A stretch of DNA of 64,000 nucleotides from assembly GCA_946533175.1 (NCBI GenBank), contig CAMNBS010000001.1:38371-102370 (forward strand). Direction: 5' to 3'. Of this stretch, positions 1 to 9,200 are shown one piece after another (position 1 is the first letter of the stretch; every line of letters begins with the position of its first letter). The notes below the pieces were generated by a model. The model searched no databases. It saw only the letters and a program-made list of their open reading frames with translations, and was not told the DNA's origin. Source of the DNA: an uncultured Clostridia bacterium. Its GTDB lineage: Bacteria; Bacillota_I; Bacilli_A; RF39; UBA660. The position numbers were made by a program, and so were the translations under genes.

Positions 1-258
1 ACTTAAAACCATCTTATCAGATCCCAAATCTGAATCACCAGTTAAATGTCCTACATCCGTTATATTCATAACACGATCAACTTTTAAACCAATATATTTT
101 AAATATTTTTCTAAAACATCTTCACAAATATATGTACGCAAATTTCCTATATGAGCATAATGATATACTGTTGGTCCACAAGTATACATTTTAACAATAC
201 CAGACTTGTTTGGAACAAATTCTTCTATTTTCCTTGTTAAAGTGTTAAAGATTTCCAT
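1..258 (-). CDS. cysS: Cysteine--tRNA ligase, N-terminal part (cut by window edge)
   Basis: Charges tRNA-Cys in the cytoplasm. Only the first 86 codons are inside the window. The translation contains KMYTCGPTVYHYAHIGNLRT: the zinc-ligand Cys followed by the class I HIGH-type motif (HIGN here), with the spacing typical of CysS. The ATG at 258 is chosen because a GGAGG (266-270) lies 7 bases upstream; the in-frame ATG at 264 would be almost on top of it. It follows clpC on the same strand after a short AT-rich gap. The identification is firm; the rest of the enzyme lies outside. Confidence 0.93.
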   Translation of the reverse strand, partial: MEIFNTLTRKIEEFVPNKSGIVKMYTCGPTVYHYAHIGNLRTYICEDVLEKYLKYIGLKVDRVMNITDVGHLTGDSDLGSDKMVLS

Positions 259-308
259 AAACATACCTCCAAATATGTTTTTATTATACATGATTTCTTA
301 TATAAAGT

Positions 309-2573
309 CTATATTTTCAAAGTATTTCTTTTCTTTAAAAGATTATTAATAATAATATCATCTATTTTTTCTTCTAATAATTTATTAGCACGTCTCGCTC
401 CATATATTTCATAATCACTTTCATCTATAATATCATCAATTATTTTTTTACTAATTCTTATATTAACTTCATTTTGATATTTTTTCTTTATATTATGAAT
501 TTTTAGCTTAATTATTTTATCAATATCATCTCGTGTTAAATGATTAAATGAACATATTAAATTAATACGATTAACTAGTGGAGTGGATAAAAAATTTCTA
601 ATTTCACTTTCAACTTTTACATTATTATTAAACCCTATAACTTCCTTATCACAACCAATGTTACTAGTCATAAAAATAATAGCATTATTTAAATATATTT
701 TCTCACCATGGCAATTAGTAATAATTCCTTCATCTAAAGCTTGTAAAAAGAGATTAATAACTTCTGGATGAGCTTTTTCTATTTCATCTAAAAGAATAAT
801 ACAATAGGGATTATTTTTTATTTTCTCTAAAACATTATCCGTATCATTGTAACCAACATATCCTGGTGGAGAGCCAATTATTTTGCTTACAGAATGCGCT
901 TCTTTATATTCACTCATATCAAGACGTATTAAAGGAATATTTAAATACTTGCTATATTCTTTAACTAACATTGTTTTACCAACACCACTATTCCCAATAA
1001 ATAAAAATGAATATGGTAAATTGTTCTTTAATCCTAATAATATTTTTTTGGTAACCTTAGTAATTTTATCAATAACATCATCCTGACCAATAACTATTTT
1101 CTTTAATTTACATGCTAAATCAACTAATTTTTCTTTACCATGATGTATTTCATAAATAGGAATATGAGTTTTACTTTCAATAACACTAGCTACATCTTCT
1201 CGTGTTATTATTTTTCGTTTATTATCACTAATACTTAATGATATTTCATTTATGGTACTTTCTAATTGCATCTCATTTTCTTTAATACTAGAAGCCTCAT
1301 TATATTGATGATGAATAATTAATCTATTTTTTTTCTCTTTAATCTGGTTTAATTCTTCCTTTAATTTATCCAATTTCAAATATTTATTTCCTTTATTTAA
1401 AGATACTTTTGTACAAACAATATCTAAAATATCAAGGGACTTATCGGGATTATTTCGATCTTTAATATATTTATCTGTTAATTCTACTAATGAATCAATA
1501 ACATCTATTGATATATTAACATGATGATAATCTTCATATATATTTTTTAAATTATATAATATTTTTTTAGTTTCTAAAAGATTATTTTCTTGAATTATAA
1601 TATTTTGAAAACGTCGATTTAAAGCTTTATCTTTTGCAATGGTATCTTTATATTCTTTAATTGTTGTTGCTCCAATAAGTCGAATATTTCCTCTCGCTAA
1701 TGCTGGTTTTAAAATATTTGATGCATCAATAGCACCTTCTGCCCCACCAGCACCTACAATGGTATGAACTTCATCAATAAAAACAATTAAATTATCATTG
1801 GTTTCTAATTCTTTTAAGATTTTATTTATTCGTTCTTCAAATTCTCCGCGATATTTAGTACCCGCTACACATGAAGCAACGGAAAGACTTAATATTCTTT
1901 TATTTTTCAACTTATCCGGAACTTTCCCTTTTACTATTCTACTAGCTAATTCCTCAACAATTGCAGTTTTGCCAACACCTGCTTCACCAATTAATAAAGG
2001 ATTATTTTTATTTCGGCGAAGAAGAATTTCAATTACCTCATTAACTTCTTTATCTCGCCCAATTAATGGATCAAAACCTGATTCGAACGCCTTCTTAGTC
2101 AAATCAATACTACAATCATTAATTAATAATTTTTTATTATTTTTCTTACACTTATTGTTTTTATTTAATTCTTCATATAAATCATCAATATTAAATCCCA
2201 AATTTGTCAAAATACGAACTGCTACTCCTTCCCCCTCATCTAAAATAGATAGCATAATATCTTCAAGAGTTATTTCCTTACCATTATTATCCTTCACTTC
2301 CATTAAGGCATTTTCTAATACTCTTTTTAAAAGGGGAGTATATATTAAATATTCATTGTTGCTTTCACCAATTCCCATGTTTTTTATTAATTCCTCTTTA
2401 AACAATTCATAATTTAAACCATAATTCAGTAATTTTTGGGACAATTCTGTTTTACTATTTAAAATACTTAATAAAACATGTTCACTACCAATAAAACTGT
2501 GTTTTAACTTGCACATTTCCATTTTAGCATTTTTTAATATTTTTTGAGCTTCTTCACTAAACTTTATAAACAT
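309..2573 (-). CDS. clpC: ClpC-type AAA+ unfoldase
   Basis: Hsp100 unfoldase that feeds proteins to ClpP. About 754 aa, slightly short for ClpC (about 810). In order: Clp_N double repeat (about 1-145), AAA-1 with GEAGVGKT near residue 200 and Walker B LIVFIDEVH, a short UVR-type coiled middle segment (about 415-450), and AAA-2 with GNSGVGKT and CIILLDEIEKAHPE. An IGF tripeptide (in EVIGFNNN) sits where ClpC carries its ClpP-docking loop, which separates it from the window's other Hsp100 (clpB). The start is the ATG at 2573, 5 bases after GGAGG; the longer frame's first ATG overlaps that SD. No ctsR or mcsAB lies next to it and no CIRCE was seen. Confidence 0.9.
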   Translation of the reverse strand: MFIKFSEEAQKILKNAKMEMCKLKHSFIGSEHVLLSILNSKTELSQKLLNYGLNYELFKEELIKNMGIGESNNEYLIYTPLLKRVLENALMEVKDNNGKEITLEDIMLSILDEGEGVAVRILTNLGFNIDDLYEELNKNNKCKKNNKKLLINDCSIDLTKKAFESGFDPLIGRDKEVNEVIEILLRRNKNNPLLIGEAGVGKTAIVEELASRIVKGKVPDKLKNKRILSLSVASCVAGTKYRGEFEERINKILKELETNDNLIVFIDEVHTIVGAGGAEGAIDASNILKPALARGNIRLIGATTIKEYKDTIAKDKALNRRFQNIIIQENNLLETKKILYNLKNIYEDYHHVNISIDVIDSLVELTDKYIKDRNNPDKSLDILDIVCTKVSLNKGNKYLKLDKLKEELNQIKEKKNRLIIHHQYNEASSIKENEMQLESTINEISLSISDNKRKIITREDVASVIESKTHIPIYEIHHGKEKLVDLACKLKKIVIGQDDVIDKITKVTKKILLGLKNNLPYSFLFIGNSGVGKTMLVKEYSKYLNIPLIRLDMSEYKEAHSVSKIIGSPPGYVGYNDTDNVLEKIKNNPYCIILLDEIEKAHPEVINLFLQALDEGIITNCHGEKIYLNNAIIFMTSNIGCDKEVIGFNNNVKVESEIRNFLSTPLVNRINLICSFNHLTRDDIDKIIKLKIHNIKKKYQNEVNIRISKKIIDDIIDESDYEIYGARRANKLLEEKIDDIIINNLLKKRNTLKI

Positions 2574-2629
2574 ATCATCCTCCATATATATTATATGGAT
2601 ATAATAAATAATTACTCATTTATCTCTTC

Positions 2630-2660
2630 GACAAAAAAAAGAACTCTATAATAGAGTTCT
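2630..2660 (-). terminator. Intrinsic terminator of the YfcC-like transporter gene
   Basis: On the minus strand the hairpin AGAACTCTATTATAGAGTTCT is immediately followed by a run of eight T. It begins at the stop codon of the transporter gene and isolates it from clpC. Confidence 0.85.
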
Positions 2661-4311
2661 AAACAAAGAATTGCAATACAATAATAAATGTAATAAAAAT
2701 TACCAAAACAATTTCTAATATTGGACGCCACATCTTCTTCAACCATGTAGTATATTTAATATCCAATATAGATAAATTGAATAATAAAATTGTACTAGTT
2801 GGAGCTACTAAAAGAGCTAAACCATACATTGCTTGAGTAATTAATCCACATAATGGATATACACTTGCACTAGTAAAATAACTTGTAGCATAGCTTAATG
2901 TTAGAGCACCATATCGATAATAAGTAAAATCAGTATTAAATAATGCACTAACGAAAGTACAAATTGGATACCAAAGAATACTTAATCCATCAGTTAACTT
3001 TAATAATGGCTTTAACATAGTTAAAATAACTGGATGTGATGATATCAAAATTAAAACAGTATAGCTTAATAAAGCAACAAAGGCACCATATAAGACATTT
3101 TTAATACCTTTTCCATAGTTAGAAATAGCATCTTCAAAAGAAATATGATACGTAAACTTAATTACTAATCCTAATATCAACATTACGGCAATATAATCAT
3201 TATAAGTCCATTTTCCAAAAGCCTGAACAGATCCTAGTAATTTTTCCCAAGTAAAGGCATTAATTAAACCATCAACTTTAATTAATTCTAATGCTTTAGT
3301 TAAAATATCCGTAACTTTAAATACATCTTCAAACATTATTTTTAGAAGAGCAAGTAAGGCAAATACACCAAAAATAATGGTAACAATTAAGCGACGCTTA
3401 CTCATAAAATGTTCAGATTTGTTAAGATTCTTTCTTTTTTTATAAACACTATAAAGAACATTATATAGACAAACTAATGCACAAACTGTTAACACCACAT
3501 ATTTAGATAATACTTTACTAGCTAAAATATTTTCATGTAATGTATCAAAGAAAGTAATATTAAAGGCTCCTGACCAATCTATTGTTGATAAAATAACAAC
3601 AAGTATAAAGACAATTAACATTACAGCAAGTGGCCATACTTTAGCAGATTTTTCTTTTACTTTAGCCGGAATTAAAAAACCTTCCTCTACATTCTTTTCT
3701 CTTTCTTGTTTACGATTATGTAAGATAATATTAACTATAATAATAGCTGAACAAACAACTAATAATACTACTTTTACCCAGATTAGATCATTGTAATTAG
3801 TGCTTAATATCTCGTTAAAAGCACCCGCTACTAAACTCGAGAATGTTGTACCAATAATACCAGCACTTACTGAACCAACTGTAATCATTGCAGCTGTCAT
3901 TTTATCATAACCAAGAAGTAAAACAATAGCAGCAATAAATGGTAAAACTAGCAATGTCTCAAAGGTAAATCCTGTAAATGAAGAGATAATCGCAATAAAT
4001 AAAACAGTTATAACTAACCAGATAATTTCTCTTCCCTTAATATGATTACTAACACGATCAAGAAGTAAACGATATGCAGGTGTTTTATTTAATAATCCAT
4101 AAAATCCACCAATAGCAATTATATATACAAAAATATAAATAAAGTTATAAAAGGTAAATACTGGATAGCTAAAAATATTCATAATTCCTGCTTGAGCTCT
4201 TTCTGCTTCGACAAGTTCACCATTCAAATAAGTAACTGGCAATATCCATGTTAACAATGCAACTATTAAAATAGTCAAAGTAACTACAAATAATGTATTA
4301 TATTTTTTCAT
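2659..4311 (-). CDS. YfcC/DcuC-superfamily membrane transporter
   Basis: Polytopic membrane protein of 550 aa with about 12 hydrophobic segments starting at residues 7-25. The stretch FTGFTFETLLVLPFIAAIV and the repeated Gly/Ser/Thr-rich re-entrant-like segments (VGSVSAGIIGTTFSS; TSASVYPLCGLITQAMYG) resemble the YfcC / C4-dicarboxylate anaerobic carrier (ion-transporter) superfamily, so the substrate is probably a carboxylate, amino acid or dipeptide. The substrate cannot be told from sequence. The gene stands alone, with its own promoter and a terminator overlapping its stop. SD AGGAGGAGGG precedes the ATG. Confidence 0.6.
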   Translation of the reverse strand: MKKYNTLFVVTLTILIVALLTWILPVTYLNGELVEAERAQAGIMNIFSYPVFTFYNFIYIFVYIIAIGGFYGLLNKTPAYRLLLDRVSNHIKGREIIWLVITVLFIAIISSFTGFTFETLLVLPFIAAIVLLLGYDKMTAAMITVGSVSAGIIGTTFSSLVAGAFNEILSTNYNDLIWVKVVLLVVCSAIIIVNIILHNRKQEREKNVEEGFLIPAKVKEKSAKVWPLAVMLIVFILVVILSTIDWSGAFNITFFDTLHENILASKVLSKYVVLTVCALVCLYNVLYSVYKKRKNLNKSEHFMSKRRLIVTIIFGVFALLALLKIMFEDVFKVTDILTKALELIKVDGLINAFTWEKLLGSVQAFGKWTYNDYIAVMLILGLVIKFTYHISFEDAISNYGKGIKNVLYGAFVALLSYTVLILISSHPVILTMLKPLLKLTDGLSILWYPICTFVSALFNTDFTYYRYGALTLSYATSYFTSASVYPLCGLITQAMYGLALLVAPTSTILLFNLSILDIKYTTWLKKMWRPILEIVLVIFITFIIVLQFFV

Positions 4312-4329
4312 TTTCCCTCCTCCTATTCA

Positions 4330-4358
4330 ATTATACAAAAAAGAAATGATATAATCAA
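4330..4358 (-). promoter_or_regulatory. Sigma-A type promoter of the YfcC-like gene
   Basis: TTGATT (4353-4358), 17-bp spacer, TATAAT (4330-4335) on the minus strand. An imperfect inverted repeat flanks the -35: GAAATGATGTA at 4367-4377 and TATATCATTTC at 4343-4353 (10 of 11 positions complementary). Confidence 0.75.
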
Positions 4359-4403
4359 TTTTTTTTTACATCATTTCACAATAAATATATCAAAAAATAT
4401 TAT

Positions 4404-4586
4404 TTAATTTCTTCGATAAACAGTATCTTCAACAAAGGAATATTTAGGAAAGCATCGAGATATTCTTCAATAGCTAAAGCTATTGACAAGTCTTTTTTCA
4501 CAACCACCTAAATAGACATAAAAGGAAAATGTTAACGCTAAATCGCTTTCTTCATAATAATCTTCCCTATCACACCAAAGTATTCG
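4404..4586 (-). pseudogene. Possible decayed C-terminal gene fragment
   Basis: Directly after, and in frame with, the stop codon of the AAA+ gene there are 61 further codons interrupted by one TGA stop. The peptides are protein-like (ILWCDREDYYEESDLALTF, then a piece ending FVEDTVYRRN) and the base composition is less AT-rich than neighbouring spacers. No start or SD was found. This may be the remnant of another gene's C-terminus; the family is not recognised. A chance open frame is possible. The piece also holds a small perfect hairpin (AATAGC/GCTATT). Confidence 0.3.
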
Positions 4587-6149
4587 TTATAAAACATTAT
4601 CAATATTAATATCTTTATCTGTTATAGTTATTAAAACATCTTTACGTTTCTTTTCTTTAGTATTAGTTGCATGCATAGTAACCGTTTTTTCATACATATT
4701 ACGAACAAATCTTGCATTTCCAAAATTCTTCATGTTTTTATTTTTAATAATTATTTCTTTGGCTTTATCTAATGCGTCATTTGTAATTTTGAAACCTGCT
4801 TTATTAACCATTCCTTTAAATATTTCTAACAATTCATCTACAGTATAATCTTTAAAATTTAAAGTATAGCCAATACGTGATGCAATACCTGAATTTGAAT
4901 TAATAAAATCTTGCATCTCTTTTGTATAACCTGCAAAAATAACAACTAAGTTATCACGATTATCTTCCATCGCTTTTATAAGTGTTGCAATAGCTTCATC
5001 ATTATAAGAATTGTTTTTGCTGGATAAGGAATATGCTTCATCAATAAATAATATTCCCCCTAAAGCTCTTTCAATAACACTGTATGTTTTTATTGCAGTT
5101 TGTCCAACATATTCCGCCACTAAATCTTTACTTGATACTTCAATTAGTTTATTTTCTTTAATATAACCTAAATTATATAAAATACCGGATAAACATCTAG
5201 CAACTGTCGTTTTACCAGTTCCAGGATTTCCTAAAAATAACATATGTAAGTTAACATTAGCAATTTTTAAATCACTTTTTTCTTTTAAACTAATCAAATT
5301 AACCAAATCATACAATACCTTTTTTACATCATTAAGTCCAACCAAGTCATTAAGTTCAGAAAATATCTCTTCTGTACTCTTAACTTCTTTAATTTTAGGA
5401 ACTTCTTTTTTAAAAGATAAATAATTTATTAATTTATCCCGATAAGATGAATAATTTATTATATCCTTATGCGTATTAGTAATATAATCTAATAATAATA
5501 TATTATTAGATTCATCTAAACTAATCTTACTTAAAACTTCATGATAAATATCCTGTATATCTGGAATAATTTCAATTAATTTAAAATTAAAGTACTTATT
5601 AGTAAGTTCATTATCAAAAGAAGTAAAAAGACTTATATCATCCTTATTACCACTTAATAAGGTAATATGATTAGATAGATTATTTTTCAATTGATAAAGA
5701 AATAACTTTTTATTATTTTCATCAAGTAATAGAAATCCTTTTAGATCAGTTAAAACAACAAGACCATTTTTATCATAAATATCTTTTATATCAACTTTAT
5801 TTGATAATTCATACATTGATAATTTATATACACTATTATTCTTTATATAATGATTATTTTTAACACTTTTTGAAAGTATTTCACTAATTTTATTGACATT
5901 TTCTGTGTCATTACTATCTATTATAATATTAAAATCAATATAATTTTTTTCTTCATTATTAGTATATTTACTCATATACTCAATTATTTGTTTAAGTAAG
6001 TTTTTAGATTCATTATCAATATATATAGAATTTATCTCATCTAATATATTAATTTCATCATCATTATTCTTCACTTTTTCTACGTTAATTTCATTCTTTT
6101 CTACTTTAAAAAAATCATTATATATATCATTAAAATATCTATTATTCAT
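4587..6149 (-). CDS. SpoVK/CbxX-family AAA+ ATPase with unusual N-terminal half
   Basis: 520-aa AAA+ protein. The C-terminal half (about 265-520) is a complete CbxX/CfqX/SpoVK-type ATPase: Walker A GNPGTGKT (307-314), Walker B LFIDE (367-371), FAGYTKEM, and the arginine-finger region SNSGIASRIGYT (417-428). The N-terminal 250 residues are Asn/Lys/Ile-rich and look like a second, degenerate nucleotide-binding fold without a P-loop (inference from the IIID and GLVVLTD strand-like stretches). It follows telA after a terminator and has its own promoter beneath two DnaA boxes. The context suggests a chaperone or remodelling partner of the TelA/VWA operon; the client is unknown. Confidence 0.8.
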   Translation of the reverse strand: MNNRYFNDIYNDFFKVEKNEINVEKVKNNDDEINILDEINSIYIDNESKNLLKQIIEYMSKYTNNEEKNYIDFNIIIDSNDTENVNKISEILSKSVKNNHYIKNNSVYKLSMYELSNKVDIKDIYDKNGLVVLTDLKGFLLLDENNKKLFLYQLKNNLSNHITLLSGNKDDISLFTSFDNELTNKYFNFKLIEIIPDIQDIYHEVLSKISLDESNNILLLDYITNTHKDIINYSSYRDKLINYLSFKKEVPKIKEVKSTEEIFSELNDLVGLNDVKKVLYDLVNLISLKEKSDLKIANVNLHMLFLGNPGTGKTTVARCLSGILYNLGYIKENKLIEVSSKDLVAEYVGQTAIKTYSVIERALGGILFIDEAYSLSSKNNSYNDEAIATLIKAMEDNRDNLVVIFAGYTKEMQDFINSNSGIASRIGYTLNFKDYTVDELLEIFKGMVNKAGFKITNDALDKAKEIIIKNKNMKNFGNARFVRNMYEKTVTMHATNTKEKKRKDVLITITDKDINIDNVL

Positions 6150-6166
6150 AAAAACTCCTCGTCATT

Positions 6167-6195
6167 ATTGTATCAAATATCAATATTTATGGCAA
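6167..6195 (-). promoter_or_regulatory. Promoter of the SpoVK-like gene
   Basis: TTGCCA (6190-6195), 17-bp spacer, TACAAT (6167-6172) on the minus strand, followed by the SD GAGGAG before the ATG at 6149. The upstream edge of the -35 is only 5 bp from a DnaA-box pair. Confidence 0.7.
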
Positions 6196-6200
6196 ATACT

Positions 6201-6222
6201 TTATCCACATAATTGTGGATAA
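6201..6222. promoter_or_regulatory. Inverted pair of consensus DnaA boxes
   Basis: TTATCCACA (6201-6209) and TGTGGATAA (6214-6222), two perfect 9-mers facing each other across 4 bp, just upstream of the -35 of the SpoVK-like gene and about 49 kb from oriC. The arrangement would suit DnaA-controlled transcription or a DnaA-titrating site. It could also fold as a hairpin, but no T-run follows it on the minus strand. Confidence 0.7.
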
Positions 6223-6225
6223 AAA

Positions 6226-6247
6226 AATAAGCCTTAAGCTTATTCTT
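6226..6247 (-). terminator. Intrinsic terminator after telA
   Basis: Minus-strand hairpin AATAAGC-TTAA-GGCTTATT (one extra G) followed by TTTTTTT, beginning at the telA stop codon. It separates the five-gene operon from the AAA+ gene. Confidence 0.75.
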
Positions 6248-7394
6248 TTTCTTGAACATTGATTTCAAGTAATTTATCTTTAAGTTCCTTTTCAAGTTGT
6301 TCAAGTTCTTTTTCAGATTCTTGACGTTTAATTCGTCCATTTTGGTGAATTTCAATAACTTTATCAATTGTTTCCACAATATCTTGATTAGTCTTACGAA
6401 TCGTTTCAATATCCACAATTGCGCGTTCTGATTCTTCAGCAATTTTAATTGAACCTTGTTTTAATGTTTCACTATTTTTCTTTAACATATCATTAGTAAG
6501 TTTTGATACAGCTTGTTGATTTTTAAGAGCTTTTTGGGCATTATTAATGCCAAGAGCAAGAACCATTTGATTCTTCCATAAAGGAATCGTATTTGTAATT
6601 GAACTTTGTATTTTTTCTACTAATTCTGCATCATTATTTTGTAAAAGTCTTATTTGTGGTGCCATTTGAATAGAAATCATTCTAGTCGTTTTTAAATCAT
6701 ATATTTTCTTTTCTAAACGATTAATAATTGCTTCCATATCTTGAACCTTTTGTATATCTAAATGTTCTCCTGATTCTTCAGCTATCTTTTTTAATTTAGG
6801 TAGTTCAACTTCATTAAGTTCTTCTATCTTCTTTTCACCAGCAATAATATATAAAGATATTTCTTTAAAATATTCTAAGTTTTTTTCATACATAGTATCA
6901 AATAAATTAATATCTTTTAACATTTGTAACTTATCTTTTTCAAGACCATTTTCTATTGTGCCAATATTTTTTTCAATTTTATTATATTTGGCAATTAATT
7001 TATCAAACTCTCTTTTAGCAGTGGAAAATAGTTTTTCTAATAAAGATCTCCTTTGATTATCATCAATAGCTTTATCAAAAGATTTAATTTCAGCAACTAA
7101 ACTACCTAATAACTCTCCAACTTCACCAGTATCTTTTGTACGAACACTTTCTAAAACAGTATCTGAAAATTTAGAGATTTTTTCTTGTGCAGGAGCACCA
7201 AATTGTAATATCTGAGTTTGATCATAAACATTAATCTCATTATTGAACTTTTCAATTGCTTTTTTTTCTTCTTCGCTTAAATTATCATAATTAAGTGATT
7301 TTTCAATTTTAGCATCTGTTACTTTCTTTTCATCTACTAACTTTTCTAAATCTTCCTTTTCTTGATTACTCGTTTTAACTAATTTTAATTCCAT
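6240..7394 (-). CDS. telA: TelA (YaaN) family toxic-anion/stress protein
   Basis: 384-aa, almost entirely helical soluble protein of the TelA/KlaA/YaaN family. Landmarks are QILQFGAPAQEKISKFSD near the N-terminus, the central segment MISIQMAPQIRLLQNND, and IPLWKNQMVLALGINNAQ, all characteristic of the family. Family members are linked to tellurite, nisin and cell-envelope stress tolerance; the biochemical activity is unknown. The start is the ATG at 7394, since AGGAGG (7401-7406) lies 6 bases upstream and inside the longer open frame. It is the last gene of the vanY-VWA-xpaC-PBP-telA operon, 10 bases after the preceding stop. Pairing with XpaC parallels the Bacillus xpaC-yaaN pair. Confidence 0.9.
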   Translation of the reverse strand: MELKLVKTSNQEKEDLEKLVDEKKVTDAKIEKSLNYDNLSEEEKKAIEKFNNEINVYDQTQILQFGAPAQEKISKFSDTVLESVRTKDTGEVGELLGSLVAEIKSFDKAIDDNQRRSLLEKLFSTAKREFDKLIAKYNKIEKNIGTIENGLEKDKLQMLKDINLFDTMYEKNLEYFKEISLYIIAGEKKIEELNEVELPKLKKIAEESGEHLDIQKVQDMEAIINRLEKKIYDLKTTRMISIQMAPQIRLLQNNDAELVEKIQSSITNTIPLWKNQMVLALGINNAQKALKNQQAVSKLTNDMLKKNSETLKQGSIKIAEESERAIVDIETIRKTNQDIVETIDKVIEIHQNGRIKRQESEKELEQLEKELKDKLLEINVQEKE

Positions 7395-7404
7395 TTTTTT
7401 CCTC

Positions 7405-8586
7405 CTATTTAAGACCATTAATTAAAGCATTATATTCATTCATTTTAAGTCCTGATATTGTACTTGTTATTTCTTGTGGTACTGGAATACCTATTTTAGA
7501 TACATCATATTTACCACCTGTTACACCCGTTCTAAATCCATATTTTTCCCAAGCAATTTGCTGAATACGATCATTTTCTTCAAAAGCTTTATAAAGAATT
7601 TCACCTTCTTCAGTAAAATACATATAGCAGTGATTATTCCATGATGTTGGTTTTGGATAAAGAATCCTGATTCGATCTTTTACTTGTTCAAATCCCTTTG
7701 GATTTGAATTAGAAAAATCAATAATACTCTTTTCATAATCAACAATTATTTTTTGAGTTCCCATACCAGCTCGTAAATATTCTTGAAATAAATCGGCTGG
7801 TGTAAAACGCATATTACCAGATTTAATATACAACTCTTTTAGTTTTGGCATATTTGCCTTTACATTAGCTTCAGTTATTTCACCATGAGATAAAATACCA
7901 AGTAATAATCCATAGTAAGTAGCTCCTGGACTAGATTTTACTGGATCAATTGATGAAATACCAACATTACCATATATATCATCAGAAACCCCAAGTTCGC
8001 TCCATTTTTTACCATTTAAGATATAACTTACTAATTTTTCCATATCTTTGACATAATAAATTCCATCTTTTTCTTCCGCTAAATTATTAGCAATTAAGGC
8101 ATCAACAATTTTATCCCAACTATAAAAAACAATTGGCGTATTTAGAGTTAATCCTCCACCTAAAACAGTATATCTTTCAGCCTCTCCTTCTAGTGGACGT
8201 TGTTTATAATAGTCATAATATCGAATATCCGAAGTAAACAAAGCATCATATTTTGTAACATCTGGACTATTAATAGTAAATTTTTCTCCATTACTCATAC
8301 GATTAATTATACTTTGATTACCTAATCCAATAGTTTCACGAATTAAAGGACTAGATACTGTTTTACTATTACTCCAAGTATCAAAAACAACATTAAGTTT
8401 ATATTCTTTTCGTAAAATTTCTAATACTTCCTCATCTTTTAGAAAATCTTCTTTTCCACCACCAGTAGCAACATATATTGTTGTTAAATTACTATTTAAT
8501 ACTTCATTACCAAAATTCTTATATAAAATAATTGCCAGAATTAAAACAATTAATATAACAATACCAATTATTCGCTTTTTATTCAT
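7405..8586 (-). CDS. Membrane-anchored periplasmic-binding-like protein
   Basis: 393 aa. A single N-terminal hydrophobic segment (IIGIVILIVLILAIILYKNF, about 5-24) lacks a lipobox and probably acts as an uncleaved anchor, leaving an extracytoplasmic domain. The rest resembles a type II solute-binding fold (TTIYVATGGGKEDFL; TLNTPIVFYSWDKIVDALI; SSPGATYYGLLLGILSHGE) like extracellular binding proteins of ABC systems, but no permease or ATPase gene is nearby. The start ATG at 8586 overlaps the xpaC stop by 8 bases, with GGTG upstream. It is structurally similar in plan to the binding domain of the VWA protein two genes upstream. The ligand is unknown. Confidence 0.65.
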   Translation of the reverse strand: MNKKRIIGIVILIVLILAIILYKNFGNEVLNSNLTTIYVATGGGKEDFLKDEEVLEILRKEYKLNVVFDTWSNSKTVSSPLIRETIGLGNQSIINRMSNGEKFTINSPDVTKYDALFTSDIRYYDYYKQRPLEGEAERYTVLGGGLTLNTPIVFYSWDKIVDALIANNLAEEKDGIYYVKDMEKLVSYILNGKKWSELGVSDDIYGNVGISSIDPVKSSPGATYYGLLLGILSHGEITEANVKANMPKLKELYIKSGNMRFTPADLFQEYLRAGMGTQKIIVDYEKSIIDFSNSNPKGFEQVKDRIRILYPKPTSWNNHCYMYFTEEGEILYKAFEENDRIQQIAWEKYGFRTGVTGGKYDVSKIGIPVPQEITSTISGLKMNEYNALINGLK

Positions 8587-9199
8587 CTTCATCACCACTT
8601 TCCAATATACTCTCATCATATCCATCAGATTTAAGTATAGCATTATATACTTTCATTTCTGCTTCAGCATTAGCTATGTCACTTTGATATAAACTATTTA
8701 AAATTTTTTTAAAAGACTTATCGGTATCTTTGATAATCCGTTGGCCATCTTCCATAAACTTTTTACTATCATGACTAGTTAATTTTTGATTTTCAATTTC
8801 ATCATATCCATCAATAATTTTTACACAAACCGGTAAATAATAATCTAAGAATTTATTCGATGTTTTATTTTTCAAACCATTCTTTTCAATAAAATCAATT
8901 ATTTTAGTAGTAGATTTATTAATCTCTTCTAAATTCTTTTGAACTTCACTACTCTCAATTTTATTAATCATTTCCTTTATATGTTTATTATTTTTTCTAG
9001 ATACTTCAATTCTTTCTTTAAACGACAATTCTTTTTTTTCTTCAACAATCTTAGTTCCGCCACTAACAATTAATTCGGATGCCGCAAAAGATGCAACTCC
9101 CATTAAAAGAGCGGGTGGAAGAGCAAGAGATAATCCAAGATAGCCAACAGCAAAAAAGCTAGCGCCAACAATACTTGATATTATATTTTTATTCTTCAT
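8579..9199 (-). CDS. xpaC: XpaC-family membrane protein
   Basis: 206 aa: hydrophobic N-terminus (about 8-48, probably two segments, FFAVGYLGLSLALPPALLMG) followed by a charged helical cytoplasmic region ending in an acidic tail (SGDEDE). This layout and the position beside telA match XpaC, historically named for hydrolysis of a chromogenic phosphate; its real function is not known. It starts 1 base after the VWA-protein stop and overlaps the next gene by 8 bases, so translation of the operon is probably coupled. Confidence 0.75.
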   Translation of the reverse strand: MKNKNIISSIVGASFFAVGYLGLSLALPPALLMGVASFAASELIVSGGTKIVEEKKELSFKERIEVSRKNNKHIKEMINKIESSEVQKNLEEINKSTTKIIDFIEKNGLKNKTSNKFLDYYLPVCVKIIDGYDEIENQKLTSHDSKKFMEDGQRIIKDTDKSFKKILNSLYQSDIANAEAEMKVYNAILKSDGYDESILESGDEDE

Positions 9200-9200
9200 A

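Noticed and set aside
1798..2412. 204-codon plus-strand frame opposite clpC
   Set aside because: Antisense shadow of the conserved AAA-1 region; Ser/Leu-rich low-information sequence and no SD.
6201..6222. DnaA-box palindrome as a simple transcription terminator
   Set aside because: On the minus strand, the direction of both neighbouring genes, the hairpin is not followed by a T-run; the T-run before it belongs to the telA terminator.
6173..6442. 89-codon open frame on the minus strand
   Set aside because: It overlaps the C-terminus of telA in another frame, has no SD, and crosses the telA terminator.
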